A stretch of 64,000 nucleotides of DNA, taken from NCBI RefSeq assembly GCF_000342165.1, contig NZ_AMRV01000002.1, positions 434,001-498,000 on the forward strand, in the 5' to 3' direction. The notes under the pieces are model-generated. The model was not told the origin of the DNA. It did no database searches and saw only the letters and a list, made by a program, of their open reading frames with translations. Source of the stretch: Pacificimonas flava (lineage in GTDB: Bacteria > Pseudomonadota > Alphaproteobacteria > Sphingomonadales > Sphingomonadaceae). Numbering within the stretch: the first letter of the stretch is position 1; each line of letters opens with the position of its first letter. Of the stretch, positions 9,990-18,422 are shown one piece after another. The position numbers and the translations under genes were made by a program.

Positions 9990-10495
9990 TGCGGGTCGCC
10001 GGCCCCCTTCTGATTGCGGCGGGTGCGGGCCTGCTGCTCCTGGGCGGCTGCGCGTTGCAGCCGGTCTATGGCGGCGGCGGCAGCAGCGCGGCCGCACAGA
10101 CGCTGGGGTCTATCCAGGTGTCGCTGATCGAGGACCGTGCCGGCTATCTGGTGCGTCAGGCGCTTCTCGACCGGCTGGCCGCCGCGCCCGACGGCGAGTC
10201 GCGCTACCGCCTCGATGTGGCGCTGGACGACGAGATTACCGGCCGGGGCATTCGCAGCGACGTTGCCATCACACGCGAACGGCGCACCCTGCGCGCCCGC
10301 TGGCAGCTGGTCGATACCCAGGCGGACATCACCCTGATCGATACCACATCGCGGTCAGACGCGGGCATAGACGTCGTCTCCTCGCAATATGCCGTGGTCG
10401 CCGCAGAGTCCGAGGCGCTCGACCGGCTGTCGCGTGAAATCGCCGACCAGATCGTCGCGCGTATTTCCACCTACGCCCTCGCCGAAGCGCGGTAG
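9989..10495 (+). CDS. lptE: LPS assembly lipoprotein LptE
   Basis: 168 residues. The signal peptide ends in LLLLGGC with Cys21 the lipidation site, followed by ALQPVYGG. LptE plugs and stabilises the LptD barrel that delivers LPS to the outer leaflet. The family is poorly conserved; the evidence is the lipobox, the length, the RYRLDVALDDEI and SSQYAVVAAESEALDRLSREIADQI (in parts) segments, and the conserved position between leuS and holA. Its stop is 10 bp before the holA GTG. Confidence 0.85.
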   Translation: MRVAGPLLIAAGAGLLLLGGCALQPVYGGGGSSAAAQTLGSIQVSLIEDRAGYLVRQALLDRLAAAPDGESRYRLDVALDDEITGRGIRSDVAITRERRTLRARWQLVDTQADITLIDTTSRSDAGIDVVSSQYAVVAAESEALDRLSREIADQIVARISTYALAEAR

Positions 10496-10505
10496 GGCCG
10501 CAGCC

Positions 10506-11561
10506 GTGAAGGCGGACAAGCGGCCCGACATCGACCGCCTGCTGGCAAAGCCGGATCCCGGCCTGCGCCTGTTCCTGTTCTACGGTCAGGACGAGGCCGG
10601 AAGCCGCGCGGCCGCCAGCGCGCTCGCCGACCGTCTGGCCGAAGAACCCGGGAGCGCCGGCCGGATTCAGCTGAGCCTGGCCGATTTGCGGGACTCGCCG
10701 TCACGATTGGCGGACGAGGCGGCTGCCATGTCGATGTTCGGCGGCCGCAAGGTGGTGTGGCTGGACCAGATCGCCGGCGCCGCGGCCGTTCAGGCGGTAA
10801 AGGGCGCAGAGGCGCTCCTGACCTCGCCCATGGGCGACAATCCCGTGATCATGCTGGCCGGCGATTTGAAGCCGACCCATGCTCTCGTGAAGCTGGCGGG
10901 CACGGCGAAGGACGCAGCCGCCCTGCGCTTCTACCTGCCCGATGCGCGGCAGGCGGGCGCGCTTGCCGGGGAGTTGTGCAAGGCGGCCGGGCTGGACCCC
11001 TCGCGCGAGGCGCAGCAGGCCCTGGCAGCGATGATCCTGACCAGCCGCGCAGTCGCGCAGCGCGAAATCGAGAAATACGCGCTTTACCTGGACGCAGCGC
11101 CGGACACGCCGAAGACGCTGGACATGGCGGTTCTCGACCGGCTGGGGGCGGCGTTCTCGGAAGGAAATTTTGCGGATCTGGCGAACGCCGTCGCGGGCGG
11201 CGATACGAAGGGGGCGGCTGCGGAGCATGTGCGGCTGCTGGCAGACGGCAAGGCCAGTGTCGCACAGGTGCGTGCCGTGCAGCGCCGCTTCGTCCAGCTG
11301 GTCGAACTGGCATCGGCAAAGCCGCCGGGGATGCCGGCAGACGCCTATCTGGACGGGCTGGGACGCAAGATTTTCTGGAAGGACAAGCCCTCGCTTACCC
11401 GTCAATTGAGCCTTTGGAGCGTCACCGATGCGGAACGGGCCTTGGCACGACTGAACCAGATCGAAATCGACCTGAAGTCGTCAGGATCGGCAGGAGCGGA
11501 TTTGACGGCGGCGGGCGGACTGCTCTTGATCGCGCGGCGAGCAGCGGCACGGCGGCGCTGA
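10506..11561 (+). CDS. holA: DNA polymerase III subunit delta
   Basis: 351 residues from a GTG at 10506. The delta subunit of the clamp-loader complex opens the beta clamp; it keeps the AAA+ fold but no functional Walker A. Seen: LFLFYGQDEAGSRA near the N-terminus, the SMFGGRKVVWL segment (cf. SLFAGRRVVRV), and the C-terminal helical AQREIEKYALYLD region typical of HolA. Starting at the GTG keeps the N-terminus near family length; the longer open frame above overlaps lptE in another frame. Follows lptE closely, probably one operon. Confidence 0.92.
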   Translation: MKADKRPDIDRLLAKPDPGLRLFLFYGQDEAGSRAAASALADRLAEEPGSAGRIQLSLADLRDSPSRLADEAAAMSMFGGRKVVWLDQIAGAAAVQAVKGAEALLTSPMGDNPVIMLAGDLKPTHALVKLAGTAKDAAALRFYLPDARQAGALAGELCKAAGLDPSREAQQALAAMILTSRAVAQREIEKYALYLDAAPDTPKTLDMAVLDRLGAAFSEGNFADLANAVAGGDTKGAAAEHVRLLADGKASVAQVRAVQRRFVQLVELASAKPPGMPADAYLDGLGRKIFWKDKPSLTRQLSLWSVTDAERALARLNQIEIDLKSSGSAGADLTAAGGLLLIARRAAARRR

Positions 11562-11579
11562 GAAAGAAAGATTTTCCGC

Positions 11580-11738
11580 CTAACGGCGTGCGGCGTTTCG
11601 CTGCAGGAAATCGGAAAGCTGCGAATAGCCGCCACGCGAAACCCGCGAGTCGATAGGACGATCCAGTGTCGCCAACAGGGAATCCATCGTGATTTCCTGT
11701 TTGTCTTCCTGTCGTTCCATGTCTTTCTTACTCGCCAT
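11580..11738 (-). CDS. Unlisted 52-residue small protein downstream of the PKS operon
   Basis: An ATG at 11738 opens a 53-codon frame ending in TAG at 11580. The product begins MASKKDMERQEDKQEITMDS and ends SQLSDFLQRNAARR: a charged, probably helical N-terminal half, then a LLATLDRPIDSRVSRGGYS stretch. An ACGAGGA sequence sits 4-5 bases before the ATG, a fair ribosome-binding site. The ORF starts 28 bp after the stop of the flavoprotein gene on the same strand, so it may be the last cistron of the PKS operon, or have its own promoter in the AT-richer gap. No family recognised. It could be chance, but RBS, charged composition and position favour a gene. Confidence 0.55.
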   Translation of the reverse strand: MASKKDMERQEDKQEITMDSLLATLDRPIDSRVSRGGYSQLSDFLQRNAARR

Positions 11739-11766
11739 AACATCCTCGTTTCGACCCGCTTCCGGG

Positions 11767-12885
11767 TTACGATACGCATCTCAAATGGTTCTGGGGCGGC
11801 CCTAGTTCCGATTTGTCTCGCTGAAAAGACGCAATGTGTGGCATTTTTGCACGGGTCAGCCGCGCCGAAAGGCGCAGCGCGCCCGGCAAGAGCGCCGCCT
11901 TTGCAAGCAGCGCCGGTCGAGCGGCAAGACCACGGTACAAACATGCAGCACGGCCGACGGGGCCGGCGGCAAAGCGGCGAAGCGCGGCGGCCAGTTCGGT
12001 ATCCCCGGAGCCCCACGCCCCGGCAAGGGCGCCGCTGCCGATGGCAAGGGCCAGGCCATCACCCGTAAAGCTGTGGATCACGGCGTTCTGATCGCCCACG
12101 GCAAGCCGGTCGTCGCGGCGCCGAAAGCCATAGGGCACGCGCGCGATGGCAAGCGGCCGCTCGTAAAGCGGATCGGCACGCCCCAGCCGCTCACCGAGGA
12201 TCGGCGCATGCCGCCCGAGATGGGCCAGCACCGCCGGCCAGCCGTCGACGAGGTGGGTTGCGATCAGCAGGCAGAGATTGTGGCGTGCGCCCTCTATCGG
12301 CTGCAGTCCGGCATAGCCGCCGGGAAACACGTGCAGTTCGATGGTCCGCCGCAGCGCCGCCGCATCCTCCGGCGCCAGCGAAAGGTGCATTTTGAAACCG
12401 GTCAGACCGTCCGTGACGGACGGTGCAGGCCGCCGGGGGGTGCCGCGCAGATCTGTCTTGCCGGTGGCAAGCACGATGCGATCCGCCGACAGCATCCCAC
12501 CACCCCGCAGGCGCACCGCGCCGTCCTGCCACGCCGATGCCGCAACGCCGCGCCGAATCTCCGCGCCGCACGCGGCGGCGTGTGCAAGCAGCGCCTCGTC
12601 GAGCCGGCAGCGGCTGATCCCCATGGCCGTTCCCGGCAAGCGGGCGGTACGGGTGCGGCCGCCGGCGTGCAGGCGCAGCCTGTCGATCGGCGCCCCCTCC
12701 GGCAGCGCCGCCCCGGCCTGCGCAAGGAAGCGCCGCGCCTCCCAGGACAGGAATTCGCCGCAGACCTTGTGATGCGGACCGGCGCTGCGCTCGATCAGAA
12801 CGGTCGACCGCCCCCGTGCGGCCGCGGCCGCCGCCGCCATCGCTCCGGCAGGCCCGCCGCCGACGACAAGGAGGCTGCCGGTCAT
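11767..12885 (-). CDS. FAD-dependent oxidoreductase (geranylgeranyl reductase-like), PKS cluster
   Basis: 372 residues. FAD Rossmann motif VVGGGPAGAMAAA (residues 7-19), IERS after the second strand, the HHKVCGEFLSWEA region shared with geranylgeranyl-reductase/PHBH-type flavoproteins, LATGKTDLRG, and the second FAD motif VGDQNAVIHSFTGDGLALAIG. Such enzymes hydroxylate or reduce lipophilic substrates. Its start overlaps the methyltransferase stop (ATGA), and the PKS is directly upstream, so it probably oxidises the phenolic or pyrone polyketide, by analogy with the flavoprotein of the Streptomyces srsABC phenolic-lipid operon. The ATG at 12885 was chosen because the longer frame runs through the methyltransferase gene. 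Confidence 0.82.
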   Translation of the reverse strand: MTGSLLVVGGGPAGAMAAAAAAARGRSTVLIERSAGPHHKVCGEFLSWEARRFLAQAGAALPEGAPIDRLRLHAGGRTRTARLPGTAMGISRCRLDEALLAHAAACGAEIRRGVAASAWQDGAVRLRGGGMLSADRIVLATGKTDLRGTPRRPAPSVTDGLTGFKMHLSLAPEDAAALRRTIELHVFPGGYAGLQPIEGARHNLCLLIATHLVDGWPAVLAHLGRHAPILGERLGRADPLYERPLAIARVPYGFRRRDDRLAVGDQNAVIHSFTGDGLALAIGSGALAGAWGSGDTELAAALRRFAAGPVGRAACLYRGLAARPALLAKAALLPGALRLSARLTRAKMPHIASFQRDKSELGPPQNHLRCVS

Positions 12886-13556
12886 CGGACGCTGGAAACG
12901 CCCCAACGGAACAGCGGATGCCAGGTGATCCGCGCCGTGACCCCGGCCTCTCGCAGCAGACGCCGCCAATCGGCGCGCGTGAAGGCGCGGCGCACCGACA
13001 GCCTGCCATCGTGGCGGACGATGGGATGCCAGCGCATCGCGCTCGACAGCGCGGCGTATCCCCAAAGCGCCAGCGGATGCCGATGCAGATCGTTGATGTG
13101 CCAGCCGCGCACGGCATGCCCGTCCATCCAGCGCAGGAAGCGAACGATGTCGGCGTCGGGCAAATGATGGGTGAACAGCGCGCTGACGATGAAATCATAG
13201 GGCGTGGCGGGCTCGTGCGCGAACACGTCGCCGGTCAGATAGGCCGCGCGCGTGCCGGCGCGACCGGCCGCAAGCGCGCCGCCTGCCGCCAGGTCGATGC
13301 CGGTCAGCCGCGCGGGGATGCCGCGCCTGTCCGTCCAGCGCTCGATACTGCGCAGAAGGTCGCCCTGCCCGGCACCGACGTCGAGCAGCGAAAAGCCGCC
13401 TCGCGGGGCATGGCGCCGCAGAAAGGACAGGGTGGGTGCATGGCCGCGCAGCCAGAAATTGACCCGTGCGAGATCCGCCATGGCCGCGGCGAAGTCCTCG
13501 TCCGGCAACGCCGGATCGTCGATCAGTTCCTGTCGTTCGTCGCGCGTGCGAAGCAT
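12882..13556 (-). CDS. Class I SAM-dependent methyltransferase, PKS cluster
   Basis: 224 residues. SAM-binding motif I is LLDVGAGQGDLL (GAGQG at 61-65); motif II acidic residue in LTGIDLA; motif post-I region YDFIVSALFTHHLPD with the conserved His pair. Likely O- or C-methylates the polyketide made by the neighbouring type III PKS. It starts 10 bp after the PKS stop and its TGA overlaps the flavoprotein ATG, so the three genes form a tight operon. Substrate is inferred only from context. Confidence 0.85.
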   Translation of the reverse strand: MLRTRDERQELIDDPALPDEDFAAAMADLARVNFWLRGHAPTLSFLRRHAPRGGFSLLDVGAGQGDLLRSIERWTDRRGIPARLTGIDLAAGGALAAGRAGTRAAYLTGDVFAHEPATPYDFIVSALFTHHLPDADIVRFLRWMDGHAVRGWHINDLHRHPLALWGYAALSSAMRWHPIVRHDGRLSVRRAFTRADWRRLLREAGVTARITWHPLFRWGVSSVR

Positions 13557-13566
13557 CCGTGCGCAG

Positions 13567-14685
13567 TCACGCGCTTCGAAAGCGGAAGCTTTCCGCGGCG
13601 AGACCCGGTCCGAACGCCATGGCCATGCCGCGCGAGATGTCGCGCCCGTCTGCGAGAAGTCTGGCGAGGACGAACATCAGCGTGGCGGAACTCATATTGC
13701 CGTGCCGGTCGAGAATGTCGCGAGACACGGCAAGCGAGCCGTCGGAGAGGTCGAGACCCTTCTCGACCGCATCGAGGATCGTGCGGCCGCCGGCGTGAAC
13801 GGCCCAGCAATCATAGGCGTCCGCCCCCTCCCCGCGCAGCAGACCGTCCGGACCGGCGGCGGCCGAGCCGCGCAGCGCGGTTTCGATGTGTCGCGGCACC
13901 TCCCCCGACAGATGCATGTCGAAGCCGCTGTCGCCAATGCGCCAGGTGATCGCCTCCTCCGACTGCGCGATGGCCGAGGAGCGGAAATCCCGCAGCGCGA
14001 ACCCCTGAGGCTGCGCCGTCACCAGCGCGGCCGTCGCCCCGTCGGCGAACAGCATGGAGGACAAGGTCGTATCGAGGTCGCTGGTGTCCTGAAAATGCAG
14101 CGAACACAGCTCCACATTGACGACGAGAACGCGCGCATCGGCGTCGGACCGCACGATATGGTTCGCCAGCCGCAGGCTGTTCACGGCCGCATAGCAGCCC
14201 ATGAAGCCCACCACCGTGCGCTCCACGTCGGCGCGCAGCCCCATGGCGGCGGCGATGCGCTGATCGAGGCCGGGCGCCGTGAAGCCGGTGCAGGAACAGA
14301 CGATCAGATGCGTGATGGACGCCGGATCGGGATCGAGCCGGGCGATGGCCTGCAGCGCAAGCGCGGGCGCCTCCGTCTCGTAACGGGCCATGCGCCGCCC
14401 CGTCCCGGGATAGGCGCCGTGGGCAAAGAAACCCTCCGCATCCGCCGCCGATCCATTCGCCTCCGCCGGTGAAAAGATGGAGTAGCGGTGCGAAATACCC
14501 GCACGCCCGGCCATGCGGCGAAACAGCTTTTCCTGCCGTGGCTCCAGCCTTGCGGCGATCAGGTCGACATAGGCGCCGTGAATATCGTGCGGGGGATTGG
14601 CGGTGCCGACCGCGTTCAGATAGGCGAGTGGCCGTACCCCCGGTTCCTCGGCAGGCGCTGCGCCCGCTTCATATTCGGTGGCCAT
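13567..14685 (-). CDS. Type III polyketide synthase (chalcone/alkylresorcinol synthase-like)
   Basis: 372 residues, family length ~350-390. The catalytic triad of the thiolase fold is intact: Cys164 in VGFMGCYAAV, His297 in CWAVHAGGRTIL, Asn330 in RHGNMSSATL, aligning with Cys164/His303/Asn336 of chalcone synthase. These enzymes extend an acyl-CoA starter with malonyl-CoA without an ACP and cyclise it to pyrones, resorcinols or phenols. With a methyltransferase and a flavoprotein in the same operon, the product is likely a modified alkylresorcinol, alkylpyrone or quinone; chain length cannot be read from sequence. First gene of the operon; a strong hairpin lies in its leader. Confidence 0.93.
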   Translation of the reverse strand: MATEYEAGAAPAEEPGVRPLAYLNAVGTANPPHDIHGAYVDLIAARLEPRQEKLFRRMAGRAGISHRYSIFSPAEANGSAADAEGFFAHGAYPGTGRRMARYETEAPALALQAIARLDPDPASITHLIVCSCTGFTAPGLDQRIAAAMGLRADVERTVVGFMGCYAAVNSLRLANHIVRSDADARVLVVNVELCSLHFQDTSDLDTTLSSMLFADGATAALVTAQPQGFALRDFRSSAIAQSEEAITWRIGDSGFDMHLSGEVPRHIETALRGSAAAGPDGLLRGEGADAYDCWAVHAGGRTILDAVEKGLDLSDGSLAVSRDILDRHGNMSSATLMFVLARLLADGRDISRGMAMAFGPGLAAESFRFRSA

Positions 14686-14705
14686 CCCTACGCTCCCAGC
14701 TACCA

Positions 14706-14745
14706 GTCCCCAAGGGCCTCGCCGCTGCTGGGCGAGGACAGGGAC
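14706..14745 (-). other. Stable hairpin in the leader of the type III PKS operon
   Basis: Arms CCTCGCC (14717-14723) and GGCGAGG (14731-14737) enclose a 7-base loop, and an outer stem GTCCC/GGGAC (14706-14710, 14741-14745) continues beyond a small internal loop. It lies between the HNH gene and the PKS ATG, both leftward. No T-run follows on the minus strand, so it is more likely a 5'-UTR structure or processing site than an intrinsic terminator. Confidence 0.45.
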
Positions 14746-14788
14746 CGGTTAAGCATGGCGCGCGCCCGAAAGCGACGGGCAAAGCGTC

Positions 14789-15433
14789 TCAGCTTTCCAG
14801 CTCGACGTCCCAATAGAGGAAATCGCGCCAGGTCGCGTGACAATAATGCGGCGGAAAGGCCCGCCCGTTCGCCTGCAATTCGTGCGTCGTCGGGCGCTGC
14901 GGCACGGTATAAAGATCCATGTGCGCCTCCTTCGGCGTGCGCCCGCCCTTCGCCAGATTGCAGGGCGCGCAGGCGGTGGCGACATTCTCCCACGTCGTCC
15001 GGCCGCCATAGGCGCGGGGAATGACATGATCGAAGGTCAGATCGTCGGTACGGCCGCAATATTGGCAGGAAAAGCGGTCGCGCAGGAACAGGTTGAAGCG
15101 GGTGAAGGCCGGGTGCGTGGCCGGCTTCACATATTCGCGCAGGGCGATGACGGAGGGCAGCCGCATCTCGAAGCTGGGCGAATGGACGCGCCTGTCATAT
15201 TCGGCGACAACGGCCACGCGGTCCAGGAACACCGCCTTTATGGCTGTCTGCCAGGCCCAGAGGCTGAGCGGATAATAACTAAGCGGCGTGTAATCCGCAT
15301 TGAGGACGAGGGCCGGACAGGCGGCAAGCGCCTGCGACGCCTCCGCCGACCCGTCACGCCCGCCCGCCGATCGACCGTCGCCGGTTCGATCGCCGCCAGA
15401 TTGTCTTTCCTGTACTCCCGACATCGCCGCCAC
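14789..15433 (-). CDS. HNH endonuclease family protein
   Basis: 214 residues (211 if the second ATG at 15424 is used). Zinc-binding CQYCG and CAPCN pairs bracket the HNH core DHVIPRAYGGRTTWENV, a beta-beta-alpha metal nuclease. The N-terminal part (LVLNADYTPLSYYPLSLWAWQ, in parts; KAVFLDRV) is conserved in a chromosomally encoded HNH family widespread in Alphaproteobacteria, Actinobacteria and Cyanobacteria, usually with no restriction or phage partner. The biological role is unsettled. Divergent from gluQ over a 252-bp gap. Confidence 0.87.
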   Translation of the reverse strand: MAAMSGVQERQSGGDRTGDGRSAGGRDGSAEASQALAACPALVLNADYTPLSYYPLSLWAWQTAIKAVFLDRVAVVAEYDRRVHSPSFEMRLPSVIALREYVKPATHPAFTRFNLFLRDRFSCQYCGRTDDLTFDHVIPRAYGGRTTWENVATACAPCNLAKGGRTPKEAHMDLYTVPQRPTTHELQANGRAFPPHYCHATWRDFLYWDVELES

Positions 15434-15685
15434 ACTCGCCCTCCCTTGGCTCGCCCGTTACGGACGGCCTTGGCGCGGGTGCGCTGCTCCTGCCCCATCG
15501 CACGCGGAAACCGGTCGCCGGATCGGCACCAATCCCCTGGGTCGGGCGGCGCGAAAGACCACGCTTCGGCCGTCCACCCTTGACTTGGAAGCGGCAATGC
15601 CGCCCCTTCGTGACGTGAGAATGACACCAGAGGCAAAAAACTTAATCAACCGAAAAATGGATGCGACTCGCGGAAGGAGGCGGCG
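15434..15685. other. Divergent intergenic region between HNH gene and gluQ
   Basis: 252 bp with promoter-like AT-rich DNA near the gluQ side (15629-15660, aaaaaacttaatcaaccg). A strong Shine-Dalgarno, GGAAGGAGG at 15671-15679, decides the TTG start of gluQ. No convincing gene was seen; a 29-codon ORF ending inside the gluQ start is discussed among rejected items. Confidence 0.4.
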
Positions 15686-16540
15686 TTGAGCGGGATCACC
15701 TGCCGCTTCGCGCCCTCGCCCACCGGCCGGCTGCACCTGGGCCACGCCTATTCGGCCCTGTCGGCGTACGATTTCACGCGCGCGAACGGGGGCAGGTTTC
15801 TGCTGCGTATCGAGGACATTGACGAGGGACGCAGCCGGGCGGCGTTCGCGGACGCCATTTTCGAGGACTTGCAATGGCTCGGCATTCGCTGGGACGCGCA
15901 ACCGCTGTTCCAGTCCACCCGCCGTACGGCCTATGCGCAAGCGTTGGAGACGCTCAGGTCGCTTGGCGCGGTCTATCCCTGTTTCTGCACCCGGCGCGAC
16001 ATTGCGGCGGCCCCCTCCGCTCCGCACGGTCCCGACGGTCCTCTCTATCCCGGAACCTGCCGGCACATGGCGGAGGCCGACCGGGAGCGGCGCATGGCGG
16101 CGGAGGCCTTTGCCTGGCGCCTCGACGCACAGGCCGCGGCCGTGCAGACGGGACCGCTTTCCTTCACGAACCTTGGACGCCGGGTGGAGGTCGATCCCGG
16201 GCGTCTCGGCGACGTCGTCATCGCCCGCAAGGATGCCGGCACCAGCTATCATCTGGCCGCGACCGTCGACGACGCTTTCCAAGGCGTCAGCGACATCGTG
16301 CGCGGGGTCGATCTGCTGCCCTCCACCCATGTCCACAGGACGCTGCAGGCATTGCTGGGCCTCGCGGCGCCCGATTATCACCATCACGCCCTTATCGCCG
16401 GACCAGACGGAGAGCGGCTGGCCAAACGGAACGGCGCCGAGCCGCTTGCCGACCTGCGCGCCAAAGGGTGGACCGCCGCGGACGTTCGCACGGAACTGAC
16501 ACGGCTCGCCGCATCGCGCGCATCTGCCGACTTGGCCTGA
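15686..16540 (+). CDS. gluQ: Glutamyl-Q tRNA(Asp) synthetase
   Basis: 284 residues, matching the truncated GluRS paralogue that lacks the anticodon-binding domain and attaches glutamate to queuosine in tRNA-Asp. Seen: RFAPSPTGRLHLGH (HIGH motif), RIEDIDEGRSR, the zinc site CFC near residue 105 with a later PGTCRHM Cys, YHLAATVDDAFQGVSDIVRG and a degenerate KMSKS as LAKRNGA. The start codon is TTG at 15686, supported by the GGAAGGAGG Shine-Dalgarno 6 bases upstream. Monocistronic or followed by the DUF481 gene 75 bp downstream. Confidence 0.93.
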   Translation: MSGITCRFAPSPTGRLHLGHAYSALSAYDFTRANGGRFLLRIEDIDEGRSRAAFADAIFEDLQWLGIRWDAQPLFQSTRRTAYAQALETLRSLGAVYPCFCTRRDIAAAPSAPHGPDGPLYPGTCRHMAEADRERRMAAEAFAWRLDAQAAAVQTGPLSFTNLGRRVEVDPGRLGDVVIARKDAGTSYHLAATVDDAFQGVSDIVRGVDLLPSTHVHRTLQALLGLAAPDYHHHALIAGPDGERLAKRNGAEPLADLRAKGWTAADVRTELTRLAASRASADLA

Positions 16541-16615
16541 GGCCACCGTGCCGCTAGCAAAGACGGGCCTCCACCCGCACCGCAACCGAACCGATCGAAC
16601 TGGAACACAAGTCCG

Positions 16616-17527
16616 ATGCCGCCCCTGCCTTATGCCCGCCGCCTTCTGCAGGCCGCAACCTGTCCCGCCCTGCTGATCGCCTCGGCGCCCGCCGCTGCCG
16701 AGCCCATTCCCGACCAGATCCGCGACATGATCATGTCGGCCAATCCCGGAGAGCGGGGCACGGTCGGCAATGTGGCGAAGCGCGCCGCGCCGGAGAGCGC
16801 GAAGGAGATTTCCGCGCTGATCAGCCAGCTGAACGACGAGGACAAGGCGGAGAACGAGGCGCAGCTGGCACTGCAGGGCTTCTTCGACGGCTGGACGGGC
16901 GAAGGATCGATCGGCGGCACCCTGTCGACCGGCAATACCGATCAGGAGGGTCTCTCCGCCTCGCTGGGCCTCGACAAGCGCAGCCTGAATTGGGAGCATA
17001 ATCTCGACCTGTCGTTCGACTATCTGGCGACGAACGGCGAGATCACGCGCGAACGCATTTATGCGGGCTACATCTCCCGCTTCGATCTCAGCGGCCCGAT
17101 GTACTTTTCCTTCGGTCTTCTCAGCTTCGAACGAGACCGCTTCTCCGGCCTCGAATATCGTTTCACCGAATCCCTGGGTCTTGGTTACCGCCTGCGCGAC
17201 AGTGCGGATTTCTCCTGGACGATAGAAGGCGGTCCGGCGCTTCGTCAGACCAGCTTCACGGATCAGGACGATGAAAACCGGCTGGACCTTCTGGGACGGA
17301 CGGAAGTGCGCTGGAAGCCGGCGTCCAACATCACGCTGTCGGAATCGGCGGGCGTCGTCTGGTCGACCGGAAATAGCAGTCTTTATTCGAAGTCGGCGGC
17401 AACGGCGAAACTGGTGGACAACCTGTCCGCGCGCGTCAGCTTTGACGTCCTGCATGAAACCGAGCCGCCCGCCGACCGCGAGAAAACCGACACGATTACC
17501 CGCGCCAGCGTCGTCTACGCCTTTTAG
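16616..17527 (+). CDS. DUF481 (YdiY-like) outer-membrane protein
   Basis: 303 residues. Signal peptide to about residue 28 (ALLIASAPAAAEP), a helical charged stretch (residues 35-80), then the DUF481 barrel beginning GEGSIGGTLSTGNTDQEGL, the salt-induced outer-membrane protein family signature (STGNT). The protein ends VVYAF with terminal Phe, as expected for BAM substrates. Function in the outer membrane is unknown. It converges on the TonB-like gene with 27 bp between. Confidence 0.88.
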   Translation: MPPLPYARRLLQAATCPALLIASAPAAAEPIPDQIRDMIMSANPGERGTVGNVAKRAAPESAKEISALISQLNDEDKAENEAQLALQGFFDGWTGEGSIGGTLSTGNTDQEGLSASLGLDKRSLNWEHNLDLSFDYLATNGEITRERIYAGYISRFDLSGPMYFSFGLLSFERDRFSGLEYRFTESLGLGYRLRDSADFSWTIEGGPALRQTSFTDQDDENRLDLLGRTEVRWKPASNITLSESAGVVWSTGNSSLYSKSAATAKLVDNLSARVSFDVLHETEPPADREKTDTITRASVVYAF

Positions 17528-17554
17528 GGTCGGGAGTGACGAGAGGGGTCCGCG

Positions 17555-18301
17555 CTAGCGGCGCAGGCCCCATTCCTGGCGATAGGCCTTTTCATCCGCC
17601 ACGGGGCGGCCGGCCGCATCGCGGGCAGGCTGATAGCGCAGGCGCTGTTCGAGAAGGCTGCACATATAGGCGTCGAGCGCGGCGCTGCCGCTGGTGCGCT
17701 GCGGCCGGCAGCCGAAAATCCGGCCCGTGGGCAGCACGATGAAGCGATATTCGGCAATGTCCGTGCGCCGCTGGGACAGGAGTTCCGGCGGGAAGGGATA
17801 GACGCCGTTGATCGCCCCCTCACGCAGCTCTGCATCCACCGTCTCGCCGCCGCCGCCGGTCCCGAATCCGCCCTCTCCGCTGCCGAGGCCGTTTCCGTCT
17901 CCGCCGGCGGCCGTCCCGGGGCCGGGTTCGTCCGACGCACCGGCGCTGTCCTCGGCCCCTTCCGCCGCGGCAGGCGCAGGCGGCGCCGGACGCGGCGGAT
18001 CCTCGAGGACGATCTCCGGCGGCGCGACGACGGGCGGCGGCTCCGCCTCCAGCGCGGCCTCGGCGGATGCGCCCTCCGGCTCCGGCTCGGCATTGGCGTC
18101 AGGATCGGGCAGCGGCAGTTCGATGGCTGTGACGTCGATGGCGCGCGCGGCCTGCCGCACGAAATGAACCGCCAGGCCGCTGAGAATGAGATAGGCGGCA
18201 AGGAGGTGAACGAGAAGGACCGCGACGAGAGCCGTGCCGCGTCCGGCCCGCCCCCGGATCCGCTCCCTCGGCCCGGAAAGGTCTGACTGCTCTTTCTCCA
18301 C
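17555..18301 (-). CDS. TonB-like energy transducer protein
   Basis: About 248 residues if the GTG at 18301 is used. One N-terminal TM segment (ALVAVLLVHLLAAYLILSGL), a long Pro/Glu/Ala-rich periplasmic linker (residues ~55-150, including a Gly-rich GDGNGLGSGEGGFGTGGGG block), then a TonB C-terminal-like domain (EYRFIVLPTGRIFGCRPQRTS, in parts; LEQRLRYQPARDAAGRPV). Such proteins couple the proton motive force to outer-membrane receptors, but no exbB/exbD or receptor is adjacent. The start is uncertain: the frame stays open into the divergent twin-membrane gene, and an ATG at 18424 would overlap that gene's start. Confidence 0.72.
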   Translation of the reverse strand: MEKEQSDLSGPRERIRGRAGRGTALVAVLLVHLLAAYLILSGLAVHFVRQAARAIDVTAIELPLPDPDANAEPEPEGASAEAALEAEPPPVVAPPEIVLEDPPRPAPPAPAAAEGAEDSAGASDEPGPGTAAGGDGNGLGSGEGGFGTGGGGETVDAELREGAINGVYPFPPELLSQRRTDIAEYRFIVLPTGRIFGCRPQRTSGSAALDAYMCSLLEQRLRYQPARDAAGRPVADEKAYRQEWGLRR

Positions 18302-18422
18302 AGGAACGCCAACGCCGGGCGCTGCACCCGTTTCCCTCTGGGTTGTCCTGCGACGTGCGGCCGATGCGGACAAAAGCGCACGCCCCTTCACAAAGGGCCT
18401 TTCTTGCGCGACATTGGGGGGC

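Noticed and set aside
15600-15689. 29-codon ORF before gluQ (ends ...TRGRRRR) whose stop overlaps the TTG start
   Set aside because: No own ribosome-binding site, low complexity end, and the Shine-Dalgarno inside it clearly serves gluQ. A leader-peptide role cannot be excluded but is unsupported.
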